Assembly (NCBI RefSeq): GCF_026967935.1
Contig: NZ_JAPVBL010000005.1
Location: forward strand, 258,994 to 322,993
Direction of reading: 5' to 3'
Source: Modestobacter sp. VKM Ac-2982
GTDB taxonomy: Bacteria; Actinomycetota; Actinomycetes; Mycobacteriales; Geodermatophilaceae
DNA: 64,000 nucleotides
The notes under the pieces were generated by a model. That model was not told the origin of the DNA, made no database searches, and saw only the letters and a program-made list of their open reading frames with translations. The translations under genes were made by a program, and so were the position numbers. Shown here one piece after another: positions 26,443-34,705 of this stretch; the stretch's first letter is position 1, and each line of letters starts with the position of its first letter.

Positions 26443-26458
26443 TCGAACAGGTGTTCGA
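26443..26458. promoter_or_regulatory. LexA (SOS) box of the dnaE2 cassette
   Basis: TCGAACAGGTGTTCGA matches the actinobacterial LexA consensus exactly and is flanked by further GTTCGAAC symmetry. It is the only clear element in the 341-bp gene-free stretch 26333-26673, which also separates the divergent YbaK gene. Its distance fits control of the DUF6504-HEPN-dnaE2 operon. Confidence 0.9.
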
Positions 26459-26673
26459 ACACCGATGAGTAGACCGGAGCGGGCCGGAGCGGTCAAGCCG
26501 GACGGGCGTGTCGACGTCCGTGTCGTTACAGCGACTGCACCCAGCGGCCCGGGCAACCCTCGACCCCAGCTGGAGGTCGGCCGGCATTCCCCAGACGACG
26601 CCCCGCCGACCGTCGGCGTCGGCCCAGGTGCCGGGTGGCGCGCGGTCCCGGGACCGGTGGGAGGATCGCGGGC

Positions 26674-27198
26674 ATGACCGCTGCGGAGACCCCGCACCCA
26701 CGGGTCGCCGAGGTCGAGCAGTTGCTGCGCGCCTCCGGCGTCGCCGGTGGGGTGCGCGTACTGCCCGCCAGCGCCCGCACGGCCGCCGCCGCAGCCGCCC
26801 AGCTCGGCGTCGAGGTCGGTGCGATCGCCAACAGCCTGGTGTTCGACGCCGGCGACGTCCCGCTGCTCGTGCTCACCAGCGGCGCGCACCGGGTCGACGA
26901 GGCGCTCGTCGCCGACCTGCTCGGCGTCCCGCGGATCACCCGGGCCACCCCCGAGTTCGTCCGCCGGCACACCGGCCAGGCGATCGGCGGGGTGGCGCCG
27001 GTCGGGCACCCGGAGCCGATCGGCACGCTGGTCGACGTGGAGCTCGCCCGGCACCCTCGGGTGTGGGCGGCCGCCGGGCACCCGCACACCGTCTTCCCCA
27101 CCAGCTACGACGAGCTGCTGCAGCTCACCGGCGGCACCCCCGCGGAGGTCGGCCCGGGGCCGTCTCCGGCCGCCGCCGACGAGGAGACCACCCGATGA
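26674..27198 (+). CDS. YbaK/EbsC-type aminoacyl-tRNA deacylase
   Basis: The 174-residue protein belongs to the YbaK/ProX editing family, which hydrolyses mischarged tRNAs such as Cys- or Ala-tRNA(Pro). Visible hallmarks are GAIANSLVF near residue 50, a central Lys/Arg-poor LTSGAHRVD block, and IGGVAPVGHPEP followed by VWAAAGHPHTVFPTSYDELL. The ATG has GGAGG nine bases upstream, and the stop overlaps the next ATG (ATGA). It heads the plus-strand run that includes the carotenoid genes, with no obvious functional link to them. Confidence 0.9.
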   Translation: MTAAETPHPRVAEVEQLLRASGVAGGVRVLPASARTAAAAAAQLGVEVGAIANSLVFDAGDVPLLVLTSGAHRVDEALVADLLGVPRITRATPEFVRRHTGQAIGGVAPVGHPEPIGTLVDVELARHPRVWAAAGHPHTVFPTSYDELLQLTGGTPAEVGPGPSPAAADEETTR

Positions 27199-27788
27199 CC
27201 GGCACCACACCCGCGGCCCGGGTCACCGAGCTGCCCGCCGGCTGGATGCGCGAACACCTGCACGAGGCACTGGCGATCTACGGGGCGGCGATGGGCTACG
27301 GCGACTCCGTCGTCGCCGGGCGCTACGGCTACGCCGTCCAGCACACCGAGCGGGAGGGCTTCCGCGCCGTCGGCGCCTTCGCCGAGGTCCGGCAGGACGA
27401 CGGCACGGTCGGCGAACGGCTGGTCGGCTTCGGCTACGGCTACGTCGTCGCCCCCGGGCAGTGGTGGCACGACCAGGTCCGCAACGCCCTGGACCGGCGG
27501 ACGGCGAAGCAGTGGCTGCCCGGCGCGTTCGAGGTGTGCGAGCTGCACGTGCACCCCGACCGGCAGAGCCAGGGCCTGGGCCGCCAGCTGCTGCACGCGC
27601 TGCTGGCCGACCTCCCCCACCCGGCCGCCCTGCTGAGCACCCCGGACACCGACACCAAGGCCTTCCGGCTCTACCACGCCGACGGGTTCGTCGACCTGGC
27701 CCGCGGCTACCACTTCCCCGGCGACGCCCGCCCCTTCGCGATCCTGGGCGCGCGGCTGCCCCTGCCCGTCCCCACCGGAAAGGGCTGA
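27195..27788 (+). CDS. GNAT-family N-acetyltransferase
   Basis: The 197-residue protein has the GNAT core: CELHVHPDRQSQGLGRQLLHALL contains beta4 and the acetyl-CoA pyrophosphate loop (Q/RxxGxG/A type), and FRLYHADGFVDLARGYHF is the terminal strand. The substrate is unknown. It is coupled by ATGA overlap to the YbaK gene, and its stop lies at the unusual start region of the carotenoid oxidoreductase. Confidence 0.85.
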   Translation: MTGTTPAARVTELPAGWMREHLHEALAIYGAAMGYGDSVVAGRYGYAVQHTEREGFRAVGAFAEVRQDDGTVGERLVGFGYGYVVAPGQWWHDQVRNALDRRTAKQWLPGAFEVCELHVHPDRQSQGLGRQLLHALLADLPHPAALLSTPDTDTKAFRLYHADGFVDLARGYHFPGDARPFAILGARLPLPVPTGKG

Positions 27789-29446
27789 TCACCGTCGACA
27801 GCACCGCCGACGTCGTCGTCATCGGCTCCGGGCACAACGGCCTGGTCGCCGCCTGCCACCTCGCCCGGGCCGGGCTGCGCGTGGAGGTGGTGGAGTCCGA
27901 CGAGGTCCTCGGCGGCGCCGTCTCCACCGTGGAGCGCTGGCCCGGCGTCCGGGTCGACCGCGGGTCCAGCGCGCACGTGATCATCCGGCACAGCGGGGTG
28001 GTCGAGGAGCTGGAGCTCGACCGCTTCGGCCTGCGCTACGTCGACTGCGACCCCTGGGGCTTCGCACCGGCACCGGCGCCCGGCGACCCCGGCCCCGACG
28101 GGCGGCCGCTGGTCTTCTCCGTCGACCTCGACGCCACCTGCGCCTCCATCGCCGCCGCCTGCGGGGACGCCGACGCCGCGGCCTACCGCCGGTTCGTCGA
28201 GGTCTGGGGCCCGCGCAGCGCCGCCGTCGTCAAGGCCTTCGGCGACCGGCCGGCGATGACCCGGCTGGTCCGGCACCTGTGGCCGGTCGGCGCCCCCCGG
28301 CGCGGCCAGCCCCGCACCCCGGGCGGGGAGATCGCGACCGACTTCCTCGGCTCCGGGGACGCCCTGCTCGACCGCTGGTTCACCAGCGAGCGGCTCAAGG
28401 CGGCCCTGGCCTGGTTCGGCGCCCAGTCCGGCCCGCCCATGTCCGAGCCCGGCACGGCCGCGATGGTCGGCTGGGTCGCACTGCTGCACGACGTCCCGCC
28501 CGGCCACCCGGTAGGCGGGTCGGGCGGGCTCACCCAGGCGCTGGCGGCGCGGCTGGCCAGTGACGGCGGCCGGGTCACCCTCGGGGACGGCGCGGCCCGC
28601 CTGCTCGTCGACGGGCCGCCCGACGACCGGCGGGTCACCGGGGTGCAGACGGTCTCCGGACGGCGGATCTCCGCACCGGTGGTCATCGCCGCCTGCCACG
28701 TGCTGGCCACCAAGGCGCTGGCCGGCGACGACGCCCCGCCCGCGCTGGCCGAGGCTGACCCGCCGCTGGGCAACGGCTTCGGCCTGGTGCTGCGCGCGCA
28801 GACCGACGCCCTGCCGAGCTACCCCGGCGCGGGCGAGGAGGCGCTGCAGGGGCTGCAGCTGCTCTGCACCGACCGGGCCCAGCTGGCCCGGGCGCACGGC
28901 GACTGGCTGGCCGGCGAGCTCCCCCGCGAGCCGGTGCCGCTGGCCATGTCCTTCTCCGCGAGCGACCCGACCCTCGCCCCGGCCGGCCAGCACGTGGTCA
29001 CCGTCTGGGGCCAGTGGTACCCCTACGAGCTCGCCGACGGGTCGGACTGGGAGGAGATCGCCGACCGGGCCGCCCAGCAGCTGATCGCCGCGGTCGACCG
29101 GTACGCACCCGGCTTCGCCGACTCGGTACAGCGGCTGTACGTACAGACCCCGCTGAAGCTGGAGCAGGAACTGTCCCTGCTGCGTGGCAACGTCATGCAC
29201 GTGGAGATGAGCCTGGCCAGCATGTTCGGCTTCCGGCCGACCCCGGCGCTGTCCGGGCACCGGGTGCCGGGGCTCGGCGGGCTCTACCTGACCGGCGCCT
29301 CCACGCACCCCGGGGGCGGGGTCTCCGGCAACTCCGGCCGCACCGCCGCCCGGGTGGTGCTCGCCGACCGCCGGCCCGCGGCCCGGTGGCGAGCCGGGGT
29401 GACGGGCTGGGCCGGACGCCGGCTGCGGCGGGGGGCGGCGGGGTGA
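27785..29446 (+). CDS. Phytoene-desaturase/CrtO-type FAD oxidoreductase (carotenoid modification)
   Basis: The product (about 553 residues) has the FAD-binding VVVIGSGHNGLVAACHLARAG motif at its extreme N-terminus and the C-terminal YLTGASTHPGGGVSGNSGR signature of COG1233 carotenoid desaturase/ketolase relatives. It sits directly before CruF and a glycosyltransferase, so it probably desaturates or oxidises the end group of an acyclic or monocyclic carotenoid. No ATG, GTG or TTG precedes the dinucleotide-binding motif in frame. The start must be CTG at 27785 or ATC at 27788; the latter occupies the place where an ATG would give a TGATG overlap with the GNAT stop. Confidence 0.85.
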   Translation: MITVDSTADVVVIGSGHNGLVAACHLARAGLRVEVVESDEVLGGAVSTVERWPGVRVDRGSSAHVIIRHSGVVEELELDRFGLRYVDCDPWGFAPAPAPGDPGPDGRPLVFSVDLDATCASIAAACGDADAAAYRRFVEVWGPRSAAVVKAFGDRPAMTRLVRHLWPVGAPRRGQPRTPGGEIATDFLGSGDALLDRWFTSERLKAALAWFGAQSGPPMSEPGTAAMVGWVALLHDVPPGHPVGGSGGLTQALAARLASDGGRVTLGDGAARLLVDGPPDDRRVTGVQTVSGRRISAPVVIAACHVLATKALAGDDAPPALAEADPPLGNGFGLVLRAQTDALPSYPGAGEEALQGLQLLCTDRAQLARAHGDWLAGELPREPVPLAMSFSASDPTLAPAGQHVVTVWGQWYPYELADGSDWEEIADRAAQQLIAAVDRYAPGFADSVQRLYVQTPLKLEQELSLLRGNVMHVEMSLASMFGFRPTPALSGHRVPGLGGLYLTGASTHPGGGVSGNSGRTAARVVLADRRPAARWRAGVTGWAGRRLRRGAAG

Positions 29447-30261
29447 CCGGCACGCTCCTCACCCGCCGGCCGGGCACCGGACCGGCCCCACTGCCCTGGC
29501 TGCCCCTCACGATCACCGTCGCGCTGCTGGGCACCGCGATCGCCTACCCGCTCAGCAGCGGCGCGGCCCGCGACGCGGTCAGCTGGGCGATCGTGCTGCT
29601 GGGTTCGGCGGTGTCGGTCAGCCACGCCACGGTCAGCCGCGGCGCCCGCACCGGCGCCGCGGTGTTCGTCGTGGTGGGCGTCGTCGCGGTGCTGTTCGAG
29701 GCCCTGGGGCTGAGCACCGGGTTCCCGTACGGCGAGTACGTCTACAGCGACACGCTGGGCCCGACGCTGCTCGGGGTGCCCTTCCTGGTGCCGCTGGCCT
29801 GGCTGATGATGGCGTGGCCGAGCTGGGTGCTCGCCGCCCGGCTGACCTCGCGGGTGCGCGCCCCCCGACGCCGGGCCGCCCGGGTGGCGGTGGCGGCCTA
29901 CGTCTTCGCCGCCTGGGACGTGGTGCTCGACCCGCAGCTGGTGCAGGCCGGCTACTGGCGCTGGGCTCACCCCGAGCCGGGCCTGCCGGGCATCTCCACC
30001 GTCCCGCTCAGCAACCTCGCCGGGTGGCTGCTGGCCGGCCTGGTGCTGATGACTCTGCTCGACCTCCTTGTCGAGCGCACCAGCCGGCCGCCCCGGATCG
30101 GGGACACCGCTCCGCTGCTGACCCTGGGCTGGATGGTGCTGGGCGGGGCGCTGGCGCACGCCGGCTGGCTCGGGCTGCCGGGGTCCGCGGCCTGGGGCGT
30201 CGTCCTGGCGCTGCCGGTGCTCGCCGCCCTGGCCGTCCAGGAGCGGCGGCGACGGCGATGA
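29443..30261 (+). CDS. cruF: Carotenoid 1',2'-hydratase-like membrane protein CruF
   Basis: The 272-residue protein is very hydrophobic, with about seven membrane helices. It matches the CruF/bacterioruberin-hydratase type (DUF422) by the segments LSTGFPYGEYVYSD, LGVPFLVPLAWLMMAW and AWDVVLDPQLVQAGYWRW. These enzymes add water across the terminal C1'-C2' double bond of carotenoid psi ends. GTG at 29443 overlaps the oxidoreductase stop, and its own stop overlaps the next ATG. Confidence 0.9.
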   Translation: MTGTLLTRRPGTGPAPLPWLPLTITVALLGTAIAYPLSSGAARDAVSWAIVLLGSAVSVSHATVSRGARTGAAVFVVVGVVAVLFEALGLSTGFPYGEYVYSDTLGPTLLGVPFLVPLAWLMMAWPSWVLAARLTSRVRAPRRRAARVAVAAYVFAAWDVVLDPQLVQAGYWRWAHPEPGLPGISTVPLSNLAGWLLAGLVLMTLLDLLVERTSRPPRIGDTAPLLTLGWMVLGGALAHAGWLGLPGSAAWGVVLALPVLAALAVQERRRRR

Positions 30262-31424
30262 CCGCTGCCTGGCGCAGGCTGCTGCGGGTGTGCGCCGGGC
30301 TCTCGGTGGCGGCCGCGGTCCACGCCGCGTGGAACAGCCGACTCCTCCGCCGGCCGCCGGCCGTGCCACGGCCGGTCCCCCGCCGGGTGACCGTGGTCGT
30401 CCCGGCGCGCGACGAGGCCCACCAGATCGCCGGCTGCCTGGCCGCCGTGCTCGACCAGCGCGGAGTGCCGCACCTGCACGTCGTGGTCGTCGACGACGGC
30501 TCCACCGACGGCACCGCCGAACGGGTCACGGCGGTCGGCGACGACCGGGTCACCCTGCTGCCCGCGACGCCACCCGGGCCCGGCTGGCTGGGCAAGCCGA
30601 ACGCCTGCGCCCAGGGTGCGGCCGCTGGCCGCCAGCAGGCCGACGACGTGCTGGTCTTCCTGGACGCCGACGTCCGGCTGATGCCCGACGCGCTCGCCTC
30701 GGCGGTCGCCCTGCTCGACGACGCAGCGCTCGACCTGGTCTCCCCCTGGCCACGCCAGCTCACCGGCAGCGCCGCCGAGCGGCTGGTCCAGCCGCTGCAG
30801 CAGTGGCTGTGGGCCACGCTGTTGCCGCTGCGCCTGGCCGAGCGGTCACCACGACCGTCGCTGGCGGCGGCCAACGGCCAGTTCCTGGTGGTCCGCCGCG
30901 CGGCCTACGACCGGGCCGGCGGGCACGCCGCCGTCCGCGGTGAGGTGATCGAGGACGTCGCGTTGCTGCGCGCGGTCAAGGCCGCCGGGGGCCGCGGCGT
31001 CGTCGTCGACGGTTCGACGCTGGCCACCTGCCGGATGTACGACGGCTGGCCGGGGGTCCGCGACGGCTACACCAAGTCGCTGTGGTCGGCGGTCGGCGGG
31101 CGGCCGGCGGCCGCCGTCGGGGTGGCCGCCGGGCTCAGCGCCGTCTGGCTGCTGCCGCCGCTGGCCGCCCTGACCGGCTCCCGCGCCGGGCTGGTCGGCT
31201 ACGCCGCCGGAGTGGTGAACCGGGCCGTGGTCGCGTCCCGCACGGGTGGCCGGGCCTGGCCGGACTCGCTGGCCCACCCCGTGTCGATCGCGCTGCTCGA
31301 CGTGCTGGTCGCCCGCTCGGTGGCCGGACACCGGCGGGGCTCGCTCCGGTGGCGCGGGCGCACCCTGCCGGTCGCCGCCGTCGACCAGCGGGCCGAGCCC
31401 CGGGGACCCATCCTGGGCAGATGA
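30258..31424 (+). CDS. Family 2 glycosyltransferase, CruG-like
   Basis: The 388-residue membrane-associated protein has an N-terminal hydrophobic segment, a GT-A fold with VTVVVPARDEAHQIAGCL and VVVDDGSTDGT, a DADV metal motif (FLDADVRLMPD) and C-terminal membrane helices. Placed right after cruF, it probably glycosylates the hydroxyl made by CruF, as CruG does in myxol glycoside synthesis; this is inference. ATG at 30258 overlaps the cruF stop, and its TGA overlaps the ATG of the UAG-containing redoxin. Confidence 0.85.
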   Translation: MTAAWRRLLRVCAGLSVAAAVHAAWNSRLLRRPPAVPRPVPRRVTVVVPARDEAHQIAGCLAAVLDQRGVPHLHVVVVDDGSTDGTAERVTAVGDDRVTLLPATPPGPGWLGKPNACAQGAAAGRQQADDVLVFLDADVRLMPDALASAVALLDDAALDLVSPWPRQLTGSAAERLVQPLQQWLWATLLPLRLAERSPRPSLAAANGQFLVVRRAAYDRAGGHAAVRGEVIEDVALLRAVKAAGGRGVVVDGSTLATCRMYDGWPGVRDGYTKSLWSAVGGRPAAAVGVAAGLSAVWLLPPLAALTGSRAGLVGYAAGVVNRAVVASRTGGRAWPDSLAHPVSIALLDVLVARSVAGHRRGSLRWRGRTLPVAAVDQRAEPRGPILGR

Positions 31425-32089
31425 CGAACAGCGACCTCCTCGACCTGCGCACCGACGCGCGCGCCGCCCTCCTCTTCGTCGGCCTGCGCGGCGACTGGTA
31501 GCCCTACTGCTGCGCCCAGGCGGTCCGTCTGGCCCAGTCCCTGCCCCGCATCACCGCCGCCGGCGCCGAGGTGGTGCTCGCCTCGGTCGACCCGCCCGAG
31601 GTCCAGCTCGCCATGGACCACACCTGGCACCTGCCCTTCCGGTGGGCCAGCGACCCCGACGGCACCCGGCTCGCCCAGCCGCTGGACGCCTGGGACACCG
31701 AGGCGTCGATCTTCCGGCCGGTCGTCGTCGCCGTGGCCCCGGACGGCCGCGAGGTCTTCCGGGAACTGTCCCGGGACTTCACCGACCGCACCGACGACGA
31801 GCCGGTGCTCACCGCGCTCGAGGGCCTCGGGCTCCCCGCGCTCCCCGAGCCCGCCCCCTGGACGCCCGAGGGGGTGCAGCCCCACCCCTCGAAGCGTGCG
31901 TTCAAGCCCAGCTCCTTCATCCCCTACTTCCGCGCCATCCGGTTCAACACCATGGCGCTGAGCGACCGGATGGTCGACGACCGGGACCGCGACCTGCTGG
32001 TCACCGAGCAGCGGATGGCCGAGTCCTTCCTCGGCGCCTTCGACACCTGGCGCGCCGAGCACCCGCCGGACGGGCAGGCCCGGAGCTGA
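31421..32089 (+). CDS. Redoxin-like selenoprotein with in-frame UAG (candidate selenocysteine 27)
   Basis: The frame 31421-32089 (222 residues) is interrupted only by TAG at 31499-31501. The flanking motif reads RGDW-TAG-PYCC; family members have the form GDWCPYC, with the catalytic Cys where the TAG is. The downstream frame is intact and conserved-looking (VVLASVDPPEVQLAM, LPFRWASDPDG, SIFRPVVVAV), so this is not simple decay. Published work reports UAG-programmed selenocysteine in Geodermatophilus and Blastococcus. A SECIS-like hairpin follows the codon. The ATG overlaps the glycosyltransferase stop. It probably reduces peroxide or thiols; the substrate is unknown. Alternatives are a nonsense mutant or a sequencing error. 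Confidence 0.87.
31516..31532 (+). promoter_or_regulatory. SECIS-like hairpin after the UAG codon
   Basis: Fifteen bases after the TAG, CCAGGC pairs with GTCTGG (one G-U pair) around the loop GGTCC. The GGUC loop lies at 21-24 bases after the codon; in the E. coli fdhF SECIS, GGUCU lies at about 19-23. Flanking ACTG (31506-31509) and CAGT (31535-31538) could extend the stem across an internal loop. The element lies entirely within the coding sequence, as expected for bacteria. Confidence 0.7.
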
Positions 32090-32120
32090 GCCCGGCGACC
32101 CGGTCGGCGACGATGGGCCG

Positions 32121-32777
32121 GTGACCGAGCAGAGCAGCCCGCCGCGCGTCTCCTTCGACCCGGCGGAGATGGAGACCGGGGCCTTCTACCGGGTGCTGAA
32201 CTCCGTGGTGGTGCCCCGGCCGATCGCCTGGGTGTGCAGCCGCTCGGCGGGGGGCGTGCACAACCTGGCGCCGCACTCCTTCTACACGGTGGCCTGCGTC
32301 GACCCGCCGGTCGTCCAGTTCACCTCGGTGGGCCGCAAGGACTCGCTGCGCAACGTCGAGGACAGCGGCGAGTTCACCATCAGCCTCACCCCGGAGGCGC
32401 TGTTCGAGCAGGTCAACGCCACCGCGACCGACTTCCCGCCGGACCAGAGCGAGGCCGAGCACACCGGGGTCACCCTGGAGGCCAGCGACCGGGTCGCCAC
32501 GATGCGGGTCGCCCAGTCGCCGGTGACCCTGGAGTGCGTCCTGCACGCGACGCTGCGGCTGGGCGACAGCACGGTGGTGTTCGGCCGGGTGGTGCACGTC
32601 TCGGCGTGGGACAGCGTCGTCCGGGACGGCCGGCCGCGGATCGAGCAGCTGCAGCCGTTGGCCCGGCTCGGCGGCAACGAGTGGTCGACGATCGGCGAGG
32701 TCAAGGAGATCCGCCGGATCCCCTACCGCAGCTGGACCGAGGACCCGGCCATCGGCGACCGCCTCCGCGGCGGCTGA
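32121..32777 (+). CDS. Flavin reductase-like FMN-binding protein
   Basis: The 218-residue protein belongs to the flavin reductase-like, split-barrel FMN-binding family, with VVPRPIAWVCSRSAGGVHNLAPHSFYT followed by FTSVGRKDSLRNVEDSGEF. Relatives reduce flavin for oxygenases or carry out related reductions. GTG at 32121 lies 31 bases after the redoxin stop on the same strand, so it may share its transcript. A hairpin follows its stop. Confidence 0.88.
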   Translation: MTEQSSPPRVSFDPAEMETGAFYRVLNSVVVPRPIAWVCSRSAGGVHNLAPHSFYTVACVDPPVVQFTSVGRKDSLRNVEDSGEFTISLTPEALFEQVNATATDFPPDQSEAEHTGVTLEASDRVATMRVAQSPVTLECVLHATLRLGDSTVVFGRVVHVSAWDSVVRDGRPRIEQLQPLARLGGNEWSTIGEVKEIRRIPYRSWTEDPAIGDRLRGG

Positions 32778-32838
32778 GGCACAGGAAGCTGTCCACCCAC
32801 TTGCCGACCGAGAACCGGGGGAAGAGCTTCCTGTGCCT
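32778..32838. terminator. Long-loop inverted repeat between convergent genes
   Basis: AGGCACAGGAAGCT (32778-32791) is exactly complementary to 32825-32838 across a 33-base loop. A second 7-bp hairpin (32836-32842 with 32856-32862) overlaps it. The position between the flavin reductase and adoK stops suggests a bidirectional terminator, though the long loop is unusual. Confidence 0.55.
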
Positions 32839-32857
32839 GAGGCAGCGGGGCCTTCCC

Positions 32858-33835
32858 TCAGGCCGGCAGGTGCGGGGCGACCTCGTCGGCGGCGTCGGCG
32901 CCGAATGCCTCGGCGAACCGCTCCAGGAACGGCGCGCGCGGCAGCGTGTACTCCTGCGTGCCGATCACCTCGACCGCGGCGGTGGCGACCGCGGACCCGA
33001 CCTGGGTGGCGCGCTCGATGCCGAGCCCCCACTGGCGGGCGGCCACGAACCCGGCACGCAGCGCGTCCCCACCGCCGGTCGGCTCCACCGGCTTGGTCTC
33101 CGGGACGGCGATCACCTCGATCGTCGCCTCCCCGGCCTGCTCGACCCGCACGCCCTTGGCGGCCTGGGTGGTGACCCAGGTGCCCACCCGGGCGAGGACC
33201 TCGGCGTCGTCCCAGCCGGTCTTCTGCAGCAGCAGGGCGTGCTCGTACTCGTTGGTGAACAGGAGGTCGGCGCCGTCGACGAGCTCACGGATCATCTCCC
33301 CGTCGGCCCAGGCCAGCTGCTGCGAGGGGTCGGCGAGGAACGGGTAGCCCCGCTGCCGGCACTCCTGCGTGTGCTGCACCATCGCCGTCGGGTCGTTCGG
33401 CCCGATGATCACCAGGTCGAGGTCACCGACGCGTGTGGCCACCGGGGCCAGCTCGATCAGCGCCGCCTCGGACATCGCGCCGGAGTAGAAGGACGCGATC
33501 TGGTTGTTCGCCGCGTCGGTGGTGCAGACGAAGCGGGCGGTGTGCTTGAGCTCCGACCAGCGCACGCTGCCGGTGTCCACGCCGTGCCGGCTCAGCCAGG
33601 CGTCGTAGTCGGCGAAGTCGTTGCCCACCGCGCCGACCAGCACCGGCCCCTGCCCCAGCAGCCCGAGCCCGTAGGCCATGTTCGCCCCGGCACCGCCGCG
33701 GTGCTGCACCAGGTCATCGACCAGGAAGGAGAGCGAGACGTTCTCCATCTTGCCCTCGACGAACTGGTCGGTGAACCTGCCGGGGAAGGTCATCAGGTGG
33801 TCGGTGGCGATGGAACCGGTCACGACGACGGGCAT
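32858..33835 (-). CDS. adoK: Adenosine kinase (PfkB family)
   Basis: The 325-residue product closely resembles mycobacterial AdoK (Rv2202c, 324 residues), which phosphorylates adenosine to AMP. Shared blocks include VTGSIATDHLMTFPGRF, VSLSFLVDDLVQHRGGAGANMAYG, FLADPSQQLAW and PVEPTGGGDALRAGF, where the Asp of GGGDA is the catalytic base. The usual Phe of GDAF is Leu here. ATG at 33835 has GGAGAGAG upstream, and a TACGCT -10-like hexamer lies further upstream. Confidence 0.93.
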   Translation of the reverse strand: MPVVVTGSIATDHLMTFPGRFTDQFVEGKMENVSLSFLVDDLVQHRGGAGANMAYGLGLLGQGPVLVGAVGNDFADYDAWLSRHGVDTGSVRWSELKHTARFVCTTDAANNQIASFYSGAMSEAALIELAPVATRVGDLDLVIIGPNDPTAMVQHTQECRQRGYPFLADPSQQLAWADGEMIRELVDGADLLFTNEYEHALLLQKTGWDDAEVLARVGTWVTTQAAKGVRVEQAGEATIEVIAVPETKPVEPTGGGDALRAGFVAARQWGLGIERATQVGSAVATAAVEVIGTQEYTLPRAPFLERFAEAFGADAADEVAPHLPA

Positions 33836-33963
33836 GAGGGCGACTCTCTCCGGGGACGGCGGCCACCATCGGGCCAGCGGAACCCGGCCGGGAACACCGA
33901 CGCCGGGGCGGGGACAGCGTAGGAGCCGCAGCCCCGCCCCGCCCGCGGTGGCCCCCGCTGGGG

Positions 33964-34647
33964 TCAGTCCGCGAGCGCCCGGCGCAGCTGGACGCCGAGC
34001 TGCGCCGTCCCGATGACGCCCAGCAGGCAGCCGACCGCCGCCGCGCAGCCGACGGCGAGCACGACCGCGTCGGCACCCCCCAGCTCGAGCTGCACGTCCA
34101 GCAGCGAGACGACCCCCGCGCCGCCCAGTCCGAGCGCCGACATCGCCACTCGGCTGGGCCGCTCCCACACCGAGACGGCGCCGGTCTCGTGCACCCCGGC
34201 CTGCCCGGCGCGGGCGCGCAGGTAGTCCGGCAACCAGCAGAGCGCACCGAAGGCGGCGGCCAGCCAGCCCGGGGCGCCGGCGACCCAGAAGGCCACGGCG
34301 TAGCCGGCCTCGGTCAGCCGGTCGACGGCGGAGTCCAGCACGAACCCACGCCGGGAGGCGCGCCCGCCCGCGATGGCCAGGGCGCCGTCCAGGGAGTCCA
34401 GCAGCCCGGACAGCCCGATGAGCACGCCGGCCGCGATCAGCCAGGCCCCGCCCGCGGCGGCCGGGGCGATCGCGGCCACCGCGACCAGCAGCCCCAGCGC
34501 GGTGGCGGCCAGCGGGGAGAGCCGGGCCAGCGGGACCGCGAGGGTGTAGGCCAGGGACAACCAGCCGCGCACCAGCCGGCTCTCGGCCGGGTCGGTGCCC
34601 CCGTGCCAGCGTGACCAGGCCACCAGGTACTCGTCGCGGCTCAGCAC
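33964..34647 (-). CDS. CDP-alcohol phosphatidyltransferase family protein
   Basis: The 227-residue membrane protein has about five helices and the CDP-alcohol transferase motif D-x2-DG-x2-A-x9-G-x3-D-x3-D (starting DSLDGALAI and ending GFVLDSAVD). The Arg that normally follows the motif Ala is Ile here. Family members transfer phosphoalcohols from CDP-activated donors in phospholipid synthesis; the acceptor is unknown. GTG at 34647 is the first good in-frame start; it is divergent from the neighbouring lipase gene. Confidence 0.82.
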   Translation of the reverse strand: MLSRDEYLVAWSRWHGGTDPAESRLVRGWLSLAYTLAVPLARLSPLAATALGLLVAVAAIAPAAAGGAWLIAAGVLIGLSGLLDSLDGALAIAGGRASRRGFVLDSAVDRLTEAGYAVAFWVAGAPGWLAAAFGALCWLPDYLRARAGQAGVHETGAVSVWERPSRVAMSALGLGGAGVVSLLDVQLELGGADAVVLAVGCAAAVGCLLGVIGTAQLGVQLRRALAD

Positions 34648-34705
34648 GGTGTGCAGTCCACCACGAACCGGGCGGCCCGGTGCCGTGGACAGGGACAGTG
34701 GGCTG

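Noticed and set aside
26441..26460. GTTCGAAC double symmetry as an integration or attachment site
   Set aside because: It is fully explained by a perfect LexA box in front of the dnaE2 cassette; no integrase or duplicated flank is present.
31421..32089. Reading the redoxin as a pseudogene with a premature stop
   Set aside because: The stop falls exactly on the catalytic Cys position, the rest of the frame is intact, and a SECIS-like hairpin follows. I keep it only as the alternative.
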